Source: an uncultured bacterium
GTDB taxonomy: Bacteria; Bacteroidota; Bacteroidia; Sphingobacteriales; Sphingobacteriaceae
Assembly (NCBI GenBank): GCA_903958995.1
Contig: CAJBVG010000005.1
Span: 1-8,740 of the forward strand
DNA: 8,740 bases
Direction: 5' to 3'
Made by a program: the position numbers and the translations under genes. Below, one piece after another: positions 6,292 to 8,740 of the stretch; position 1 is the stretch's first letter, and the number at the start of each line of letters is the position of its first letter. The notes beneath the pieces are model-generated. The model was not told where the DNA came from, searched no databases, and saw nothing but the letters and a program-made list of their open reading frames with translations.

Positions 6292-8085
6292 TCACATTTC
6301 AACACTTTCTTCTTCGAGTAATTGCTTTTGGTAAAGTTCTGCATACGACTTTTTCAACGCAACTAGCTCATCATGTGTGCCTTTTTCAATTATTTTACCA
6401 TTTTCCATGTAAACAATTAAATCAGCATGTTTTACCGTTGATACTCGATGTGAGATGATTATGCTCGTTCGATTTTTCATGATCGACTTTAATTGTTTGA
6501 GAATAGCTTCTTCTGTTTTAGTGTCAACAGCCGATAAAGCATCATCGAATACTAAAATCTTAGGTTCCTTAAGAATAGCCCTAGCTATTGATATACGCTG
6601 TTTTTGTCCACCAGACAAGGTTATACCTCGTTCACCTACTAAGGTATCAAAGCCTTTATCAAATTGTATAATATTATCATAAACCACTGCATTTTGAGCT
6701 GCCTGAACAATTTGTTCTTCGGTAAAATGATCAATTCCAAAAGCGATGTTGTTTCGTATTGTATCGGAGAATAAAAACACTTCTTGAGGTACTAAAGCCA
6801 TCTGATTACGATAGTGATATAAAGGCAGTTTTTTCACATCTACATTATCTATAGAAATACGACCTTGATCAACATCATACATTCTAAATAATAGGTTTGC
6901 AATACTCGATTTACCCGAACCAGTTCTACCTGTTATGGCTAATGTTTTACCTACGCCGATTTCAAAACTTACATTATCTAATGCTTTAATTCCTGTTTCA
7001 GGGTAGGTAAAGCTTACGTTTTCAAATTTTATATGCCCAGATAAGGCTATTTCATCAATAGTATTATCATTAATTATACTTGGTTCCGTATGTAGATATT
7101 CGTTAATCCTTTTCTGTGATGCCGATGCACGTTGAACTAAAGAAGTGACCCAACCTACAGATGTAACAGGCCAAGTAAGCATATTGACGTACACTATAAA
7201 TTCAGCAATATTACCAGCAGTAATGTTACCTGCAATAACTTCTTTACCACCCACGTAGATGGTTAAAAGTGTGCTAATGCCAATAAGTGTTAGAACAGTA
7301 GGGAAAAATACAGCCTGAACATTGACCAATCCCATTGTTTTCCTTCGGTACTCCTCGCTTTCTTCGTTGAACTTATCTTTAATTTCATTTTCACGTACAT
7401 AAGCTTTTATAACACGTATACCCGAAAAGCTCTCTTGTATGGTATTAGAGAGGGTAGATAATTGAGCTTGAATCTGCTCACTTTTTGTATTGATTAAATT
7501 TTGTACAAAATAAATGGATACAAATAAGAATGGCATTGGAAGCACAGCATAAAACGTAAGCTTGGGGTTAACGCTAATCATCGTGCTGATAACCAGTATA
7601 AATAGCACTATTAAATTCAAGGTATACATTATGGCAGGACCAATATACATTCGTACTCGACCAACATCTTCAGAAACACGATTCATCAAATCACCAGTAT
7701 TATTTTTTCGATAAAACGAAAGGTTTAAAAACTGATAATGATGATAAATCTCGTTTTTCATATCATATTCAATTAATCGAGAAACAACGATTATCGTTTG
7801 ACGCATAAAAAACATAAAAACACCTTTAATAATAGCCACAATAAATACTATAAAGCCAAATAGGAGTACCACACTAATAAATCCTTGGTAAAATAATGCC
7901 TGACGATCAAAGTGGTGCAAATAGTTATATAAACTAATTTGTTCCTTTACTAAATCGAATGCCAATCGTATTACTTGAGCCGGAAATACTCCAAACCAAT
8001 TCGATAAAGTAATGAATACCACACCCAATAGCATGCGATAACGGTACTTATAGAGGTATTTATTTAGGCTGAAGAGTTCTTTCAT
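6292..8085 (-). CDS. ABC exporter half-transporter (MdlA/MsbA-like), Asp at the catalytic Glu position
   Basis: A 597-residue half-transporter with an N-terminal six-helix membrane domain (about 15-320) and a C-terminal ATPase domain (about 350-590). ATPase motifs are complete in order: aromatic A-loop Y361, Walker A GRTGSGKS 386-393, Q-loop Q434, signature LSGGQ 490-494, Walker B ILVFD 510-514, D-loop SAVD 518-521 and H-loop H546. The residue after Walker B is D515, not the usual Glu. DDALSAVD is also the pattern of MdlA-type subunits, which pair with a canonical partner in heterodimers. No second ABC gene is in the window. Such exporters move lipids, peptides or drugs out of the cytoplasm; the substrate cannot be told here. 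It is divergent from the dehydrogenase gene across 73 bases. The start at 8085 places the first helix normally. Confidence 0.92.
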   Translation of the reverse strand: MKELFSLNKYLYKYRYRMLLGVVFITLSNWFGVFPAQVIRLAFDLVKEQISLYNYLHHFDRQALFYQGFISVVLLFGFIVFIVAIIKGVFMFFMRQTIIVVSRLIEYDMKNEIYHHYQFLNLSFYRKNNTGDLMNRVSEDVGRVRMYIGPAIMYTLNLIVLFILVISTMISVNPKLTFYAVLPMPFLFVSIYFVQNLINTKSEQIQAQLSTLSNTIQESFSGIRVIKAYVRENEIKDKFNEESEEYRRKTMGLVNVQAVFFPTVLTLIGISTLLTIYVGGKEVIAGNITAGNIAEFIVYVNMLTWPVTSVGWVTSLVQRASASQKRINEYLHTEPSIINDNTIDEIALSGHIKFENVSFTYPETGIKALDNVSFEIGVGKTLAITGRTGSGKSSIANLLFRMYDVDQGRISIDNVDVKKLPLYHYRNQMALVPQEVFLFSDTIRNNIAFGIDHFTEEQIVQAAQNAVVYDNIIQFDKGFDTLVGERGITLSGGQKQRISIARAILKEPKILVFDDALSAVDTKTEEAILKQLKSIMKNRTSIIISHRVSTVKHADLIVYMENGKIIEKGTHDELVALKKSYAELYQKQLLEEESVEM

Positions 8086-8112
8086 TCTGTTTCTTTAATA
8101 CGAAAAAATACA

Positions 8113-8120
8113 TACTTTTG
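8113..8120 (+). promoter_or_regulatory. -7 box for the dehydrogenase gene
   Basis: TACTTTTG is an exact TAnnTTTG match. Nineteen bases upstream is TTTC (8090-8093), one base off the TTTG -33 element. Transcription would begin near 8127, leaving a leader of about 30 bases to the ATG at 8159. The box lies inside the predicted ABC transporter leader. Confidence 0.6.
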
Positions 8121-8131
8121 TTTGCTCATTG

Positions 8132-8139
8132 CAAATCTA
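8132..8139 (-). promoter_or_regulatory. -7 box for the ABC transporter gene
   Basis: The minus strand reads TAGATTTG, an exact TAnnTTTG match. A TTTG lies 16 bases upstream (complement at 8156-8159), slightly short of the usual 17-23 spacing. Transcription leftward would begin near 8125. The box sits inside the predicted leader of the divergent dehydrogenase gene. Confidence 0.5.
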
Positions 8140-8158
8140 TACTATAATTTAAAAGCAA

Positions 8159-8740
8159 ATGTCAGATATTTTAGGAGAAAACTCAGTATTTAATTCAATG
8201 GCTGAGCATGATCACCAAAAGGTTGTTTATTGTTATGATAAAGCAACTGGATTAAAAGCAATCATTGCCATTCATGATACAACATTAGGTCCAGCTTTAG
8301 GTGGAACACGTATGTGGAGCTATAAATCAGAAGGAGAAGCATTAAAAGATGTTTTACGTTTATCAAGAGGAATGACCTATAAAGCTGCCATTACTGGTAT
8401 TAATTTAGGTGGTGGAAAAGCAGTAATCATTGGCGATTCTAAAAAAGATAAATCAGAAGCCATGATGCGCCGTTACGGTAAATGCATCGAAAATTTAAAT
8501 GGCGAATACATTACAGCTGAAGATGTAGGTACTAGTCCGAAGGACATGGAGTACATCAAAATGGAAACCGACCACGTAGCTGGTATCCCAGAATCATTAG
8601 GAGGTTTAGGCGACCCATCACCGGTAACTGCATATGGCGTTTACATGGGCATGAAAGCTTGTGCTAATCATTTGTGGGGTAACGATAGCTTATCAGGAAA
8701 AGTTGTTGCTGTGCAAGGTGTAGGACACGTAGGAGAGAAC
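8159..8740 (+). CDS. Leucine dehydrogenase-type amino-acid dehydrogenase (5' part)
   Basis: The first 194 residues of a Glu/Leu/Phe/Val dehydrogenase; the frame is open to the window edge. These enzymes oxidatively deaminate branched-chain or other amino acids to 2-oxoacids with NAD. The N-terminal substrate domain shows LGPALGGTRMW (43-53), RGMTYK with K75, and the glycine-rich LGGGK with K87; these match the carboxylate-binding and catalytic lysines of Bacillus leucine dehydrogenase (K68 and K80). ITAEDVGT and GGLGDPSPVTAYGV follow, and the Rossmann fingerprint begins in the last residues (VQGVGHVG). The length so far and motif spacing fit leucine dehydrogenase best, but valine or phenylalanine specificity cannot be excluded without the C-terminal half. 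The start at 8159 has an A-rich leader and lies downstream of a TACTTTTG box. It is divergent from the ABC exporter gene. Confidence 0.93.
   Translation, partial: MSDILGENSVFNSMAEHDHQKVVYCYDKATGLKAIIAIHDTTLGPALGGTRMWSYKSEGEALKDVLRLSRGMTYKAAITGINLGGGKAVIIGDSKKDKSEAMMRRYGKCIENLNGEYITAEDVGTSPKDMEYIKMETDHVAGIPESLGGLGDPSPVTAYGVYMGMKACANHLWGNDSLSGKVVAVQGVGHVGEN

Noticed and set aside
6455..6682. Plus-strand open frame inside the ABC transporter ATPase domain
   Set aside because: It is antisense to the conserved signature and Walker B region and has no independent coding signs.

Overview
The window looks like chromosomal DNA of a Bacteroidota bacterium, most likely of the class Flavobacteriia. It is AT-rich. 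It carries genes typical of that group: a PUR/DUF3276 protein, a DUF4173 membrane protein, and a leucine-dehydrogenase-type gene divergent from an ABC exporter. Starts are preceded by A-rich sequence rather than Shine-Dalgarno motifs. Three gene starts have a Bacteroidetes-type -7 box (TAnnTTTG) or a one-mismatch variant just upstream. Genus cannot be assigned from sequence alone.

Layout. Positions 1-174 hold the 3' end of an unrecognised gene on the plus strand. An AT-rich gap follows, with a short octamer tandem repeat and a palindrome. A small plus-strand gene (339-710) then encodes a GxxExxY-family protein of the PD-(D/E)XK nuclease fold, whose expected catalytic Glu is a Lys. Immediately 3' of it, 715-1002 is an array of eight long and three short copies of a mini-hairpin repeat. 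Each long copy has TAGC/GCTA arms around a GAA or GTA loop and ends in CTGTGAT. Three diverged copies in the opposite orientation (1025-1104) follow, and the last overlaps the stop codon of the next gene.

From 1098 to 8085 everything is on the minus strand. In transcription order: an ABC exporter half-transporter (6292-8085), a PUR/DUF3276 nucleic-acid-binding protein (5885-6205) with an intrinsic terminator, then an agmatinase-family ureohydrolase (4900-5793) with its own promoter. Closely spaced behind it are the ribosome-associated ATPase YchF (3752-4849), a FUSC-family membrane protein (2653-3729) and a DUF4173 membrane protein (1098-2618). The last four could be one transcript. On the plus strand from 8159, a leucine/amino-acid dehydrogenase runs off the end. 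Its promoter interleaves with that of the divergent ABC transporter.

Most of the window is ordinary core-genome housekeeping. The unusual part is 292-1104: a GxxExxY gene with an altered active site, next to a structured repeat array built on the GCGNAGC mini-hairpin, with weaker repeat-like sequence also in front of the gene. No known defence or mobile system is clearly recognisable there, and any functional link between the gene and the repeats is a hypothesis.
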